63,368 bases of DNA, from positions 1 to 63,368 of the forward strand of contig JABFSR010000025.1 of assembly GCA_013140495.1 (NCBI GenBank), read 5' to 3'. The notes beneath the pieces were generated by a model. That model saw nothing but the letters and a program-made list of their open reading frames with translations, had not been told where the DNA came from and made no database searches. Shown here piece by piece: positions 62,322 to 63,368 of this stretch; the stretch's first letter is position 1, and each line of letters begins with the position of its first letter. The position numbers and the translations under genes are program-made. The stretch comes from Verrucomicrobiota bacterium. Its GTDB lineage: Bacteria > Verrucomicrobiota > Verrucomicrobiia > Limisphaerales > JADLHS01.

Positions 62322-63368
62322 ATGAGCAAAATCAAAGATGCAAAGATCGTCATCATCGGCGGCGGCGCGGTCGGCTGCGGAACGGCCTATCAACTGGCGC
62401 TGGCCGGTGAAACCGACATCCTCCTCATAGAAAAGGAGCCGTCGGTCGCCGCCGTCACGTCAGCCCAGGCTGCCGGACTGGTCGGCCAGGTGCGTACTTC
62501 CATGGAGCGCACGCAACTTGCGATGTGGTCGGTTAAAACCTTTTCGGATTTGCAAAAGGACACAAAGACCAATCCGAGCTGGCGACAGGTGGGATCGCTG
62601 CGGGTGGCGTTGAACGACGCACGCGTGGAAGAATTCAACCGGATGAAGGCGATCGCCGACCGCGCCGGTTTGGAAACGGAATACATCACGCCAAAAGTCG
62701 CGGAAGAGAAATGGCCGGGGATGAATTTCTCAATGGCCAAATCCATTCTCTGGTGTCCGACCGACGGCTATTTGCAGCCTTATGATCTGACCGCGAGTTA
62801 TTGCTCGCAAAGCGGGCGGCGCGGCGTGCAGTTCAGCGTCAACACGGCGGCGGAACAAATCGTAATGAAAGATGGCCGCGTCACGGGCGTGGTAACTGAC
62901 AAGGGAACAATTCGATGCGAGACAGTAATCAACGCTGCCGGTGCGCACGCGTTCCACATTGCCAAACTCGTCGGGTTGGAACTGCCAATCGTCCCGGTGC
63001 GTCACGAGTATTTTATCAGCGTTCCTTGCGACGGATTGACGCCGGAGCTTCCCGTGATCCGCATTCCGGACCTCAGCCTTTACATCCGCACCGACGTTAA
63101 TGCGCTGCTTCTCGGTGGTTGGGAACCGAATCCGCTTCACACCGATCCGCAGAAGTATGCGCTGGGTGGAAATCCGCCCGGCATCGAGCCGGACTGGGAT
63201 GTCCTGGCCAAATTCGCCGAAGACCTCATCCCGCAATTCCCCAAGGCATCGGACCTCGGCATTCTCAGCGTTTTCAAAGGCTGGCCGACTTTCACGCCGG
63301 ATGGCCGTTTCATCATCGGGCCGACCGAGAAGGTCAAAGGCTTCGTCATGGCGGGAGGCTGCAACGCC
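62322..63368 (+). CDS. Second DAO-family FAD oxidoreductase (partial, runs off the window)
   Basis: The open frame begins at ATG 62322 (MSKIKDAKIVIIGGGAVGCG), or at an in-frame ATG at 62295 that overlaps the etfA stop, and remains open to the end (349 codons seen). The FAD loop IIGGGAVGCGTAYQLALAGE, SAQAAGLVGQVRTSMERTQL, WCPTDGYLQPYDLTASYCSQ and VINAAGAHAFHIAKLVGLEL identify the DAO fold. Near the end come GWPTFTPDGRFIIGPTEKVK and MAGGCNA, close to where the family ends. It resembles dimethylglycine/sarcosine dehydrogenases more than the first DAO protein does. It probably acts on another demethylation step and shares the ETF. Confidence 0.88.
   Translation, partial: MSKIKDAKIVIIGGGAVGCGTAYQLALAGETDILLIEKEPSVAAVTSAQAAGLVGQVRTSMERTQLAMWSVKTFSDLQKDTKTNPSWRQVGSLRVALNDARVEEFNRMKAIADRAGLETEYITPKVAEEKWPGMNFSMAKSILWCPTDGYLQPYDLTASYCSQSGRRGVQFSVNTAAEQIVMKDGRVTGVVTDKGTIRCETVINAAGAHAFHIAKLVGLELPIVPVRHEYFISVPCDGLTPELPVIRIPDLSLYIRTDVNALLLGGWEPNPLHTDPQKYALGGNPPGIEPDWDVLAKFAEDLIPQFPKASDLGILSVFKGWPTFTPDGRFIIGPTEKVKGFVMAGGCNA

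Overview
The window looks like a chromosome segment of a Gram-negative, free-living bacterium of the PVC group, most likely a Verrucomicrobiota member of the Pedosphaera/Limisphaerales type. That placement is inferred from gene content, not from a marker gene. The supporting genes are an LptD-type outer-membrane protein, a class II (B12) ribonucleotide reductase, a propeller-cytochrome c-ThuA fusion, a DUF1080 lipoprotein, a PEP-CTERM protein, a prepilin-like protein and very large secreted beta-strand proteins. The DNA is GC-rich by eye. Intergenic spaces are full of short inverted-repeat (REP/MITE-like) elements of several sequence families. No rRNA, tRNA, CRISPR array, transposase or phage gene was recognised.

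Layout. 1-3 kb: end of a disordered-start protein (minus strand), then a sugar C-methyltransferase and a GDP-mannose-dehydratase-like enzyme. 3-8 kb: LptD and glycogen branching enzyme GlgB. 8-13 kb: small membrane protein, NadC, a class III aminotransferase and a Ycf46-like AAA ATPase. 13-17 kb: a zinc-ribbon protein, a decayed UbiD tail, and tandem LeuB paralogs (minus strand). 17-22.5 kb: a secreted dienelactone-hydrolase-like protein, NrdJ and a PfkB sugar kinase. 22.7-27.5 kb: a 1608-residue repeat-rich surface protein. 28-32.4 kb: a Ski2-like helicase, then a repeat-riddled stretch with a truncated VOC gene and a PEP-CTERM protein whose 3' end is duplicated. 32.4-42.5 kb: a multi-PAS hybrid kinase and a sugar/oxidoreductase neighbourhood (propeller-cytochrome-ThuA fusion, DUF1080 lipoprotein, NagB-like isomerase, two Gfo/Idh/MocA proteins, a small membrane protein). 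42.7-48 kb: a minus-strand cluster of a pseudopilin, a membrane-anchored protein and two secreted proteins. 48.3-51.4 kb: a TPR-sulfotransferase divergent from an unusual LuxR-type regulator. 51.5-56 kb: a 1518-residue secreted propeller-phosphoesterase.

56.1-63.4 kb is the most interesting functional unit. It runs in one direction: a Rieske oxygenase of the quaternary-amine type, an MttB-superfamily protein with no in-frame amber codon, a DAO-family FAD oxidoreductase, EtfB, EtfA, and a second DAO-family oxidoreductase cut by the window end. I read it as a candidate N-methyl amine (betaine-like) demethylation pathway that sends electrons through ETF to the quinone pool.

Two further themes deserve attention. 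First, non-triplet short tandem repeats lie inside two divergent coding sequences: 14-bp units in the LuxR regulator and 7-bp units in the sulfotransferase. Second, small hairpin elements have landed at stop codons, in frame inside a helicase gene, and next to broken genes.
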